A stretch of 64,000 nucleotides of DNA from Pontibacter chinhatensis (lineage in GTDB: Bacteria > Bacteroidota > Bacteroidia > Cytophagales > Hymenobacteraceae): NCBI RefSeq assembly GCF_900113285.1, contig NZ_FOOT01000002.1, positions 892,673-956,672 on the forward strand, given 5' to 3'. Both the position numbers and the translations under genes were made by a program. The notes under the pieces are model-generated. The model was not told the DNA's origin. It made no database searches and worked only from the letters and a program-made list of their open reading frames with translations. Below, piece by piece: positions 39,501 to 47,819 of the stretch. How positions within the stretch are numbered: the stretch's first letter is position 1; each line of letters begins with the position of its first letter.

Positions 39501-42500
39501 AAACTGGGGCGGTATCAGCCGCGAGATTTCGCTCGACACAGACTTTGACAACGCCAACATCGAGTATGTGGAGTTCTGGATGATGGACCCTTTCATAGAG
39601 GGTGAGAAGGGACGCGATGGAGCCTTTGGCGGTAACATTAACGCGAAAGACCCGGGCCAGTTGGTCCTGAACCTGGGTAACGTGTCGGAGGATATCCTGA
39701 AAGATAACGAATACTCCTTTGAGAACGGGTTGCCGGTTGATGCCAGTGACGTGCAAAACCTGACAGAGACGATTTGGGGCCGCGTAACGCAGCAGCAGTT
39801 CCTGACAGATGCCTTTACAGGTATACCAGGTGGACGGCAGCGCCAGGACGTGGGTCTGGACGGGCTGAATGATGCCGATGAGGCCGACTTCTTCCGCAGT
39901 TCCTTCTTAGACCGCATTCCCGGTGCACCACCGCAGACAGTGCTGGACGACCCCTCTGCTGATAACTTCTTCCACCACCTGGACCCGGTTTACGATCAGC
40001 AGAACGCAGGCATCCTGCAGCGTTACAAGCGTTTCAACGGCATGGAGAACAACTCGCCCGAGAACAGCCGCTTTGCCAACTATGCTTTCCCTGATAAGGA
40101 GGATTTGAACGGGGACAACGTGATCTCGGATCTGGAGCAGTACTACGAGTATAAGATTAACCTGACTCCAGGACAGCTGGACGTAGGCCAGAACTACATC
40201 GTAGACAAGGTAGAGGGAGAAGGCGGGGCCATGTGGTACCAGTTCCGCGTACCGGTACGCCAACCTACAGGTTCTGTGGGCAACATCAGCGGGTTTAAGT
40301 CTATTCGCTTTATGCGCATGTACATGACTGGTTTCGCCGATCCGGTGGTGCTGCGTATGGCCCAGTTCCAGCTCGTGGCCAACCAGTGGCGTAAGTTTAC
40401 CCAGCCCCTCACCGAGGGCACGCCTTGCCTTACCTGCACCGACGACGCCCGCAGCTTTACCGTTTCTACCGTGAACATCGAGGAGAACGGACCCAACAAC
40501 CAGGTCTCTGAAACAAACATTCCGTACGTGGTGCCTCCGGGCATCAACCGCCTGCGCGACTACGCCTCCACCAACGACCGCCGCCAGAACGAGCAGTCGC
40601 TGCAGCTGTGCGTAGAGGACCTGCGGGACTCTTTCTCCAAAGCGGTGTTCAAGAACATGACGCTGGACCTGCTGGCCTACAAGCAGCTGAAGATGTTCAT
40701 ACATGCCCAGTCCAACGAGCCGGGTATACAGGATGGCGAGATGCAGGCGTTTATCCGCATCGGTACGGACTTTACGCAGAACTACTACGAGTACGTGGTT
40801 CCGCTCAAGTTTACCCCTTCCGGCAGCAACACGGCAGAAGCCATCTGGCCCACTGAAAACGAGGTAAACATTCCGCTGCAGGAATTAGTGGATGCCAAAG
40901 CCGAGCGCAACATCAACGCCCCAGGTAATATCTTTGTGCCTTACACCGTGACGACTGCCGACGGCAAGCTAATTCGCGTGGTGGGTAACCCGGACTTCAG
41001 CGAAGTGGAAGGTATCATGATTGGTATCCGCAACCCATCCGGCGTGAACGATGATGCGCGGTCGCACTCCGCCTGTATCTGGGTAAACGAGCTGCGCGTA
41101 ACGGACTTTGTGAACCGCACCGGCTGGGCGGCCAATGCCCGCCTAAACGCCAAGCTGGCCGACTTTGCCAACGTGACCGCTACCGGCGCCTATACTACGG
41201 TTGGTTTCGGCAGCCTGCAGCAGCCGCTTTCCTTGCGCTCACGCGATAACATTAGCCAGTTTGATGTAAGCGCGAACATGGCGCTGGATAAATTCCTGCC
41301 CGAGCAATGGGGGGTGAAGGTACCGATGACGGTGCAGTATGGTGTTACGTCCGCTGCCCCGCAGTACGACCCGCTGGACAAAGACATGCCGCTGAGCCAA
41401 TCGCTCACGAAGTTCGACAACAACGACGCCCGCGACGACTATAAGAAAGAGGTGATTACCCAGGAGACGCGCCGAAGCATAAGCTTGCTGAACGTGCGGA
41501 AAGAGCGCACCAATCCGGAGGACAAAGTGCGGGTGTACGACATCGAGAACTTCTCCTTCTCCTACGCCTACTCCGAGCGCCTGTTCACCAACATCGAGAC
41601 GGACCGCGACTATACGAAGAACTACTCCGGTGGCCTGGCTTATACGTATGATAACCCTGCCAGAAGCTACCAGCCGTTTGCCAATAGCGAGAAACTCAAT
41701 TCGCCATACTTGCGCCTGATCAAGGATTTTAACTTCTCGCTGCTGCCGAGCCGCTTCTCGTTCAGGGCAGATGTTAACCGCTTCTACAACGAAACATACT
41801 TGCAGCGCCCTGATCCGGAAACCCGCTTTGTGACCACGCGTGGCATTGAGCCGGTATTCCAGAAGTCGTTCTTCTTTAACCGCATCTACGACATGCGCTG
41901 GGACCTGACCAAGAGCCTGACGCTCGACTACACGGCGACCAACCGCTCTGTGGTGGATGAGCCGGACGGCCGCATCAACAGCGACATCGACTCCTTGCAG
42001 TATAAGAACAAAACAATTCGAAAGAACCTGTTGAGCGGTGGCCGTAATACCAACTTTAACCAGCTCATCGCCCTGAATTACAGGCTGCCGTTTGATAAGC
42101 TACCGCTGACGGACTGGCTCAGCGCCGATACCCGTTATGCTACCAACTACATCTGGACGGCGGGCTCCACGGCCCTGAACCAGGACACCACCTTCCGACT
42201 GGGCAACACCGCCGAGAACAACGTGGAGTTCAGTGTGAACGGCCGCGTGGACCTGGTGAAGCTTTACAACAAGGTCAGGTTCCTGAAGGCGGCTAACTCG
42301 CCTACCACCCCGGCCAAACCAGCCCAGCCAGCCGCGACTGACACGGCCGCAGCGAAGGCGCCGGCTGACCTGAAGTTCCTGAAAGGCCTGGCCAGGGTGC
42401 TGATGATGACGCGCTCGCTGAACGTGACTTACCTGGAAAACCGCGGTTCCATGCTACCGGGCTATATGCCTGAGACGGAGATCTTCGGATTTGACGACCG

Positions 42501-43761
42501 CTTTGAGGCGCCGGGCCTGCCATTTATACTTGGCAAGCAGTACGACCTGCACGAGCTTTACAGCCGCATGAACCGCAACGGCTGGTACACCGACAGCAGC
42601 CAGTACCTCAACACGCCATTCAGCGGCCTGCACAGCGAGACATTCACAGCGCGCGCCAACCTGGAGCCGTTCCGCAACCTTTCCATTACGGTGGACGTGC
42701 GCCGCGCCAAGTCCGAGATTGATGAAGTGTTTTACCGCAAGGAGTTTGATGATTTCGGCAACGTAAGTACGGAAGACCAGCGCCAGAACCCGTTCACCTC
42801 CGGCTCGTTCAGCACCTCTTTCATGGCCTTGGGCACGCTGTTCGAATCCACCAAAGACGGATTGTCTGATGCCTTCGAGCAATTCATCCGCAACCGCCAC
42901 GTGGTGCGCGACCGGCTCACGGCTGCCAACCCCGCCGCCGGCGACTCGGGGTATAGCCTGAACTCGCAAGAGGTGCTGCTCAAGTCGTTCCTGTACGCCT
43001 ACCAGGGCCGTGAGATAAACGGGTATGAGCCGGACACCAAAGGACCGTTCAGCCGCCTGCCGATCCCGAACTGGAGCATCACCTACAACGGCCTCGAGCG
43101 CCTGCCAATCTTCCAGAAATGGTTCAGCCAGATTAGCCTGCAGCATGCTTACAACTCCAGCTACAACATCACCAGCTACTCCACTTCGCTCAGCTACCTG
43201 CAGCGGCCGGAGGGCTTCCCGACGCAGCTGAACGAGTTTGGGCGCCTGGAACCCTACTACATCGTGAACCAGCTGACGGTGGTAGAGCGACTGGCGCCGC
43301 TGATGGGCATCAACTTCAGAACGAAGACAAACCTTACCGGCCGTTTAGAGTATAAATTGGAGCGCAACCTGTCGCTGAACCTGACGAACGCGCAGATAAC
43401 GGAAACGAACGTGAAAGACTATGTGGTGGGCTTTGGGTATACGACCACCAGCTTTAAGATACCGTTTACGAACACCACGCTGGACAATGAGCTGACCATG
43501 CGCATGGACCTGCAGGTGCGCGATAACCAGACGGTGCAGCGCGCTATTTCTACAGACAACACCGGCGTGGAGCGCAGCCAGAACCAGATTACGAACGGTA
43601 CGCGCCAGGTACAGCTACGGCCTACGGTGGATTACGTACTGAGCCAGCGCCTGAACCTGCAGTTCTACGTGCTGCGCACGGTGTCGGATCCGAAAATCTC
43701 CACCTCGTTCCGCAACAGCGTAACCGAAGGAGGGGTACAGTTGCGGGTAAGTCTGCAATAA
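36580..43761 (+). CDS. sprA: T9SS outer-membrane translocon SprA
   Basis: SprA (Sov in Porphyromonas) forms the giant outer-membrane barrel through which type IX cargo leaves the cell. The 2393-residue size and the layout fit: an N-terminal signal region (HNLLLATVTTVSLLAWWARA), SprA-type repeats with KLYISPVFDRIFGG and FDFDQNISLNLVGKIGEK, and a long beta-strand-rich body. A Pro/Ala spacer lies near residues 1910-1930, and terminal strands end in GGVQLRVSLQ. The only upstream start in frame is a TTG at 36580, just after ruvA. The position between ruvA and gcvH is conserved in the phylum. PorV encoded about 17 kb away is the expected SprA partner. Confidence 0.92.
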   Translation: MIWKSKKHNLLLATVTTVSLLAWWARAEGLRAPDQIGLSMLQDFAYWQDTVRQDTAKYIPSRRPTFTPSDRRGSPFGTRSSSSPLLLGQPGNLQLNVELDDSLQQYNITETIGDSILYRPPSSMSMREYSEWQQREAIRNYWRAKSAGLDGESVVSSNRLIPKLYISPVFDRIFGGNYVDIQPNGNVSLKFGARFNRNENPTIPLSQQRTGDFDFDQNISLNLVGKIGEKMRLNFNWDNNANFDFENNMKLDYTGYEEEIIRKVEAGNVSLPLNNSLITGAQNLFGVKAQLQFGRLGVTTIASSVRGTNDEVIIQNGGQNKPFEIRVDAYDRDRHFYLSQFFRQRYDNALRNLPLVNSGIVIRRVELYVTNNNRSTENLRNMVAYMDLGEAVPYRQNLSTGRPATAPADNQANSLYGQISPPGSAARSNSRVDSYLQSLGLEKGTDFEHVRARRLEPNEYKFNPQLGYISLNFTLMPDQVLGVAFEYTYNGKTYKVGELMDDYQNLNSDQVIHMKLLRATSPSLNYPTWDLMMKNVYALDANQINREDFKLQVVYKDDETGVDLTSIKEPSPIQNIPLVEVLNLDNVNSNNDKPSDGNFDFLPGITIDPESGRIYFPQVEPFGDYLANKLQGYPNLIDQYVFQELYEQTQTDVQQDNVKAKFYIKGRVRSTATDEIMLPGFQIAEGSVAVYSGGTRLQEGTDYQVFYDLGRIKILNPSYLNSANDLRVTYEKAELLNIQPRTMLGARFDYRLNDDVNIGATVLHLNEQTFINRVSIGDEPTNNTIYGFDVNLQKESRMLTRFVDAIPLIQTKAPSMVTFSSEFAQLIPAKSKSNANEDGASYLDDFEGAETPYSLGGFNNSTWRVAATPAPLIPVGDSLSFSYNRARLAWYTIDQTYYRSSGNNLKPDNITDRELENHYVRPVRRTEVFKGRDAEVTTSYEYTFDLAYYPRERGQYNYNYNLTSEGLLAGDPRKNWGGISREISLDTDFDNANIEYVEFWMMDPFIEGEKGRDGAFGGNINAKDPGQLVLNLGNVSEDILKDNEYSFENGLPVDASDVQNLTETIWGRVTQQQFLTDAFTGIPGGRQRQDVGLDGLNDADEADFFRSSFLDRIPGAPPQTVLDDPSADNFFHHLDPVYDQQNAGILQRYKRFNGMENNSPENSRFANYAFPDKEDLNGDNVISDLEQYYEYKINLTPGQLDVGQNYIVDKVEGEGGAMWYQFRVPVRQPTGSVGNISGFKSIRFMRMYMTGFADPVVLRMAQFQLVANQWRKFTQPLTEGTPCLTCTDDARSFTVSTVNIEENGPNNQVSETNIPYVVPPGINRLRDYASTNDRRQNEQSLQLCVEDLRDSFSKAVFKNMTLDLLAYKQLKMFIHAQSNEPGIQDGEMQAFIRIGTDFTQNYYEYVVPLKFTPSGSNTAEAIWPTENEVNIPLQELVDAKAERNINAPGNIFVPYTVTTADGKLIRVVGNPDFSEVEGIMIGIRNPSGVNDDARSHSACIWVNELRVTDFVNRTGWAANARLNAKLADFANVTATGAYTTVGFGSLQQPLSLRSRDNISQFDVSANMALDKFLPEQWGVKVPMTVQYGVTSAAPQYDPLDKDMPLSQSLTKFDNNDARDDYKKEVITQETRRSISLLNVRKERTNPEDKVRVYDIENFSFSYAYSERLFTNIETDRDYTKNYSGGLAYTYDNPARSYQPFANSEKLNSPYLRLIKDFNFSLLPSRFSFRADVNRFYNETYLQRPDPETRFVTTRGIEPVFQKSFFFNRIYDMRWDLTKSLTLDYTATNRSVVDEPDGRINSDIDSLQYKNKTIRKNLLSGGRNTNFNQLIALNYRLPFDKLPLTDWLSADTRYATNYIWTAGSTALNQDTTFRLGNTAENNVEFSVNGRVDLVKLYNKVRFLKAANSPTTPAKPAQPAATDTAAAKAPADLKFLKGLARVLMMTRSLNVTYLENRGSMLPGYMPETEIFGFDDRFEAPGLPFILGKQYDLHELYSRMNRNGWYTDSSQYLNTPFSGLHSETFTARANLEPFRNLSITVDVRRAKSEIDEVFYRKEFDDFGNVSTEDQRQNPFTSGSFSTSFMALGTLFESTKDGLSDAFEQFIRNRHVVRDRLTAANPAAGDSGYSLNSQEVLLKSFLYAYQGREINGYEPDTKGPFSRLPIPNWSITYNGLERLPIFQKWFSQISLQHAYNSSYNITSYSTSLSYLQRPEGFPTQLNEFGRLEPYYIVNQLTVVERLAPLMGINFRTKTNLTGRLEYKLERNLSLNLTNAQITETNVKDYVVGFGYTTTSFKIPFTNTTLDNELTMRMDLQVRDNQTVQRAISTDNTGVERSQNQITNGTRQVQLRPTVDYVLSQRLNLQFYVLRTVSDPKISTSFRNSVTEGGVQLRVSLQ

Positions 43762-43820
43762 AGTTTTTCCATACAGAAAAAGACCGTATTTTTGAAGAGT
43801 AATCATTAAAGAGCAATCAC

Positions 43821-44201
43821 ATGAACTTACCTGAAAGCTTAAAGTATACCAAAGACCACGAGTGGGTACGCGTAGAGGGCGACATCGCCTATATCGGCAT
43901 CACAGATTTTGCTCAGAGCGAGCTGGGCGACATCGTTTATGTAGACATTGACACTGTAGACAAGGATATCAACCAGAACGATGTATTTGGTACAGTTGAA
44001 GCCGTAAAGACGGTATCTGACCTGTTCAGCCCACTGAGCGGCACCGTGCAGGAGTTTAACGAGAAACTGGAGAACAACCCGGAGCTGGTTAACTCTGACC
44101 CGTATGGCGAAGGCTGGATCATTAAAATGTCTATAGCTGACGCAAGCCAGATCGACGGGCTGCTGACAGCTGAAGGCTACCGCGAAGTAATCGGTCAATA
44201 A
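43821..44201 (+). CDS. gcvH: glycine cleavage system H protein
   Basis: GcvH carries the aminomethyl group on a lipoyl arm between the P, T and L proteins of glycine cleavage. The 126-residue protein has the hallmark lipoyl attachment in [12 protein letters not shown] (Lys about residue 64), the DYAQSELGD-type element seen here as [13 protein letters not shown], and the C-terminal GWIIKM. The length is typical. The stop TAA is part of a TAAGTATA motif. It follows sprA by about 60 bp. Confidence 0.95.
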   Translation: MNLPESLKYTKDHEWVRVEGDIAYIGITDFAQSELGDIVYVDIDTVDKDINQNDVFGTVEAVKTVSDLFSPLSGTVQEFNEKLENNPELVNSDPYGEGWIIKMSIADASQIDGLLTAEGYREVIGQ

Positions 44202-44223
44202 GTATACACATCGGAATAGAGAG

Positions 44224-44601
44224 TTGATACTACGCTACAATCTATTCACGATTATGTGGGCAGCAGTGATCCTGCTGACGACGCTGCTGCCCTCTACTTC
44301 CCTTCCCTCCACACTCAATATCTGGGAGCTCCTCTCTTTCGACTCCTTTGCGCATGCATTTATGTTCTGCGTGCTCTGCTTCCTGATGATCGTGGGCCTT
44401 TCCAAGCAGTTTACCTTTCCGCGCCTTAAGGATTATGCTATCCGCGCCAGCCTCCTGATCAGCACCCTCTTCGGCATCACCATCGAGCTCACACAGCACT
44501 TCTTTGTTTATGGCCGCCAGGGCGATATCATTGATGTGCTGGCGAACACGATTGGTTGTTTGCTGGGCATCGTGTTGTTTAAGTTTATTTATGTTTGGTA
44601 G
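44224..44601 (+). CDS. VanZ-like family membrane protein
   Basis: The 125-residue inner-membrane protein has four hydrophobic segments. It shows the VanZ signature: an initial WAAVILLTTLLPS, a DSFAHAFMFCVLCFL helix with an embedded His, and the late ELTQHFFVYGRQGDIIDVLANTIGCLLG. VanZ homologues are linked to glycopeptide resistance in some bacteria, but in Bacteroidota their function is unclear. The likely start is a TTG at 44224, because the first residues (ILRYNLFTIMW) match the family's first helix; an ATG at 44254 would shorten it. It lies 22 bp after gcvH. Confidence 0.78.
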   Translation: MILRYNLFTIMWAAVILLTTLLPSTSLPSTLNIWELLSFDSFAHAFMFCVLCFLMIVGLSKQFTFPRLKDYAIRASLLISTLFGITIELTQHFFVYGRQGDIIDVLANTIGCLLGIVLFKFIYVW

Positions 44602-45177
44602 TGGGGAGAACTCCTCTGCTTTATACTTGCCGGTTTATACTTCATAATTCCCCACTTATACTTTCATAGCCGCTGCTGGCGCAAGCGTCCGCTTGTGCCT
44701 TTATATAGTTTATACTTGAGTGTACTTCCCAGCCGCTGCTTCCTTCCATTTGAACCAGGCTACTCTCGCTGGCGCGGGTTTGTAACTCGTGCCTACCTAT
44801 GATGTTGGGTTTGTAACCCAACTGGCTTGAAGAGCCATACTTATACTTGGGCTATTCTTTTATACTTGAGCTATACTTTAGCTGCCCATACTTCGGCTAT
44901 ACTTCATATACTTGCTGGTTATACTTTCCTAGCCCCTGCTTCCTCCACTTGGAACCAAGCTATCCTCTTTAGCTGCCGTTCCTCCTCCAGCCTTACAAAC
45001 CTATTGTTTCATCTCTAGCTTTGGTGCCCTCCCAGGCCGGGAGGCCTCGCCTTCGGGCATCGCGCTGCTTTCGCTTCCTGCCCTCGTGCCTCGGGCTGCC
45101 TCGCTTGCGCTCGTCACCGGAACCTCTCGAGGCGCTCAACCCAAAGGCTGGGAATCAGTCGATAGCTAAGGCCTCTC

Positions 45178-45249
45178 CTGTCATCTCGACCTTTGGGAGA
45201 GATCTGATTGGAATTCCCGATAGATCTCTCCCAAAGGTCGAGATGACAG
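45178..45249. repeat. 28-bp perfect inverted repeat
   Basis: Arms 45178-45205 and 45222-45249 are exact complements over 28 bp, starting CTGTCATCTCGACC in the left arm. The 16-bp loop is centred on GAATTC. Arms of this length without a U-tract are more like a REP/MITE-type element than a terminator. It stands between other repeats and far from gene starts. Confidence 0.85.
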
Positions 45250-45264
45250 CGAAAGGGCAAGTAT

Positions 45265-45304
45265 AATTCCCCTCCTTAGAGGGGCTGGGGGTGGGTTTAT
45301 ACTT
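45265..45304 (+). repeat. dispersed CCCCTCC/GGAGGGG element, copy 1
   Basis: Sequence begins AATTCCCCTCCTTAGAGGGG, continues with a G-rich tract and ends GGTTTATACTT, so it carries the abundant heptamer at its edge. Related copies lie at 45354, 49951, 50036 and 63559. Confidence 0.65.
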
Positions 45305-45353
45305 GGCAGGGACAGCTACTATAAGGCTTATACTTCAGCATCAGTAGCTACAG

Positions 45354-45390
45354 AACTCCCCTCCTTGGCTAAGGAGGGGCAGGGGTGGTT
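45354..45390 (+). repeat. dispersed CCCCTCC/GGAGGGG element, copy 2
   Basis: Begins AACTCCCCTCCTTGGC, with CCTCCTT paired to AAGGAGG, and continues GGGGCAGGGGTGG. It lies 50 bp after copy 1 in the same orientation. Confidence 0.65.
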
Positions 45391-45568
45391 GGAACCGGCA
45401 AAGCAGATATCCTGATCATCCCTCAATCCTGCAAATCCTGATTCAGACAAAGTATAAAGTATAGCCAGACACTCGCGGGACCTGCGGACACCGCAAGTTC
45501 AAAGGTAGCGAGCGTAGAGTCAGTGCTACCTAAACCCAGCAATACACAATTATTCCTATCTTAGCGCT

Positions 45569-46858
45569 ATGAGCAAGCTTTATACTTTCCTCCTCACCCT
45601 ATGCCTGTTGGCTCCTGCCCTGCTAAAGGCACAGGACATGGCAAGAGTGCGCCAAACCATTGATACGCTGACGTCTAAAAGCATGTATGGCCGCGGCTAT
45701 ACGTTTGAGGGCGATCTGAAAGCGGCCAAGTATATCAGGAGCAGGTTTGAGGAAATGGGCTTGCAGCCCATGGCAGGCGGTTCATACTTTCAGGAGTTTA
45801 GTTTTCCGGTGAACCGTATTCTCGAAACGCCGCAGCTGCAGGTGGATGGGCAAACGCTCGTGCCGGGGCAGGATTTTGTGGCGCGCTCTTCTTCTGGCTC
45901 CGGGACAGGCAAGGCCAGCGTGCTCCTGCTGGATACACTCATCTTCAGCAATACCCGGGCAGCGGAGAAGTTCTTCAGGCAGAATTTTGCAAACAAGGCA
46001 CTGGTATACCCGCAGCAGGAGCAGAAACGCCTGGCGCAGCTGCCGGTGCATTACCAGCAACTCCTGCAGCAGGCAAAGCTGCACATTATACTTCAGCCCG
46101 GTAACCTGCTCACCACCGTAGCGCGCCAGCAGGAGGCTGTGCCGGTGCTGGAGGTTCTGCAGAGTGCGTGGCCACAGCGGGCTAAAAAAGTGTACTTTGA
46201 GGTAAAGGCAGATCTCAACCCGAAGCACCAGACACAAAACGTCATCGGTTTTATACAGGGCAGCCAGTACCCCGACTCGGTCCTGGTATTTACCGCCCAC
46301 TACGATCACCTGGGCAGCCAGGGGGAGGATGTATACTTTCCGGGGGCAAACGATAATGCCAGTGGCACCACCATGCTACTGGAGCTTGCGCAGCACTACA
46401 GCCAGCCCGAGAACAAACCAAAGTATAGCATAGCCTTTATAGCCTTTGCTGCCGAGGAGGCAGGCTTGCTGGGCTCGTTTCATTATGTGCAAAATCCGCT
46501 TTTCCCGCTCAGCCAGATTGCTTTCCTGCTAAACCTGGACCTGCTGGGCACCGGCGACGATGGCCTGATGGTGGTGAACGGTAAAGTACACGAGCAGGAA
46601 TTCGAGTTGCTTCAGCGCCTGAACGGGCAGCACCAGTACCTGCCCCAGATTAAAAGCCGGGGCAAGGCCGCCAACTCCGACCACTACCCTTTCTCAGAGG
46701 CAGGCGTGCCGGCATTCTTCTTTTATACCTTGGGCGGCACCGCCGCTTACCACAACCCGCAAGACCACGCCCGGCAGCTGCCCCTCACCCGGTTCCCGGA
46801 GGTATTTAAACTGATAACCGATTTCGCTGGCGTCCTGATGGCAACCGAAGCAAACTAA
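45569..46858 (+). CDS. secreted M28-family metallopeptidase
   Basis: The 429-residue protein has a signal peptide (ending LLKAQ), a protease-associated-like insertion (about residues 90-200) and an M28 catalytic domain (about 215-425). Zinc ligands appear as His-Asp in TAHYDHLGS, Asp in GANDNASGT, Glu-Glu in AAEEAGLLGS, Asp in LNLDLLG and His in NSDHYPFS. The length and motif order match aminopeptidases of the M28 family, secreted to the periplasm or surface. No T9SS C-terminal domain was seen. It is isolated behind the repeat-rich region and shares a bidirectional terminator with yicC. Confidence 0.85.
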   Translation: MSKLYTFLLTLCLLAPALLKAQDMARVRQTIDTLTSKSMYGRGYTFEGDLKAAKYIRSRFEEMGLQPMAGGSYFQEFSFPVNRILETPQLQVDGQTLVPGQDFVARSSSGSGTGKASVLLLDTLIFSNTRAAEKFFRQNFANKALVYPQQEQKRLAQLPVHYQQLLQQAKLHIILQPGNLLTTVARQQEAVPVLEVLQSAWPQRAKKVYFEVKADLNPKHQTQNVIGFIQGSQYPDSVLVFTAHYDHLGSQGEDVYFPGANDNASGTTMLLELAQHYSQPENKPKYSIAFIAFAAEEAGLLGSFHYVQNPLFPLSQIAFLLNLDLLGTGDDGLMVVNGKVHEQEFELLQRLNGQHQYLPQIKSRGKAANSDHYPFSEAGVPAFFFYTLGGTAAYHNPQDHARQLPLTRFPEVFKLITDFAGVLMATEAN

Positions 46859-46871
46859 ACAGACCAGGCAT

Positions 46872-46927
46872 AAAGTATAAAAGCCGGGGCTGCTGTAAAT
46901 GTGCAGCGGCCCCGGCTTTTATACTTT
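46872..46927. terminator. bidirectional terminator built on AAGTATA arms
   Basis: A 19-bp perfect stem (46872-46890 with 46909-46927) starts AAAGTATAAAAGCC and closes with its complement; further GCTG/CAGC pairing lies inside. The abundant heptamer forms the base of both arms. It sits between convergent genes. Confidence 0.9.
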
Positions 46928-46937
46928 TAAAACTCCT

Positions 46938-47819
46938 TTACAGGATGTTGTTGATCTGTTCTTTTATCTTCTCTAACTCCTCCTTCATCTCCACCACATG
47001 GTGCTGTATGGTCGCGTCGTTGGCTTTGGAACCGATGGTGTTAATCTCGCGGCCGATTTCCTGCGAGATAAAGCCCAGTTTCTTGCCCGTTGGCTCCGGC
47101 AGGAACACTGTTTCCGTGAAATAGTGCAGGTGGTTAACCAGGCGCACTTTTTCCTCGGCAATATCGAGTTTCTCCATGTAGTAGATCATCTCCTGCTCAA
47201 AGCGGTTCTGGTCGAAATGCTCTGACGAGGAAATCTCTGCAATATGACCACGGATTCGGGTACGGATACTCTCCACACGCACCGGGTCATGCTTGTCCAC
47301 CTCTGCCAGCAGAATACGGATCCGGTCGATGTACGACATGATCTCTGTAGTCAGGGCCTTGCCTTCGTTAGCGCGGAAACTGTTCACGCCCTGCAGGGCT
47401 TCCTGTATCAGCGGCTGCACCTGGCTCCAATCCTCGTCCGCATTTTCATCCTCCTGCTCCTCCTGCTGCAGCACCTCCGGCATGTGCAGGGCCAGTCGGA
47501 AAAGCTCCCCTTTGTCGGCAGCCAGTTTGTCGGCCACTTCACTCAATTCGGTATAATAGGCCTTCAGCAGGTCTTTGTTGATAGTGTTGCGTGCCTTCTG
47601 CGTCCTGTTCTTTGTAAACTCCACCGTCACGCTTACTTTGCCACGTACCAGCGCCTTCTGCACCATGTTCCGTATCTCGTATTCCTTATCAGATAGGAAT
47701 TTTGGGGTGCGCACACTCAGGTCCATACTTTTGGAGTTGAGCGAGCGGATTTCCACGGAGATACAATACTGTTCGGTGTCGAGGCGGGCACTGCCAAAGC
47801 CTGTCATGGAATGCAACAT
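46938..47819 (-). CDS. YicC-family endoribonuclease
   Basis: The 293-residue cytoplasmic protein matches the YicC family from end to end. It starts LHSMTGFGSAR, has EIRSLNSKSMDLSVRTP (the conserved NxR/K element) and ends with LGFISQEIGREINTIGSKAND, the DUF1732 C-terminal signature. Members are reported to have endoribonuclease activity and to take part in small-RNA turnover in other bacteria; the target here is unknown. It is convergent with the M28 gene and divergent from the SulP transporter. Confidence 0.9.
   Translation of the reverse strand: MLHSMTGFGSARLDTEQYCISVEIRSLNSKSMDLSVRTPKFLSDKEYEIRNMVQKALVRGKVSVTVEFTKNRTQKARNTINKDLLKAYYTELSEVADKLAADKGELFRLALHMPEVLQQEEQEDENADEDWSQVQPLIQEALQGVNSFRANEGKALTTEIMSYIDRIRILLAEVDKHDPVRVESIRTRIRGHIAEISSSEHFDQNRFEQEMIYYMEKLDIAEEKVRLVNHLHYFTETVFLPEPTGKKLGFISQEIGREINTIGSKANDATIQHHVVEMKEELEKIKEQINNIL

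Larger units (their letters stand above)
44602..45568. other. gene-free repeat-rich region
   Basis: Nearly 1 kb without a credible gene. It has about 15 copies of TATACTT/AAGTATA, several in tight series (44830-44930). It also carries several inverted repeats: GTTGGGTT-AACCCAAC (44804-44822), CCTCCC-GGGAGG (about 45030-45047), the 28-bp perfect inverted repeat (45178-45249) and two copies of the CCCCTCC family (45265 and 45354). Short open frames in it are rich in repeats and not called. No transposase is present. Confidence 0.7.

Noticed and set aside
45178..45249. The 28-bp inverted repeat considered as an ordinary terminator
   Set aside because: There is no T-run after either arm, and the nearest upstream gene ends about 580 bp away.
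45021..45266. 81-codon frame in the repeat-rich region
   Set aside because: It is built on inverted repeats, including the left arm and loop of the 28-bp element, and looks noncoding.
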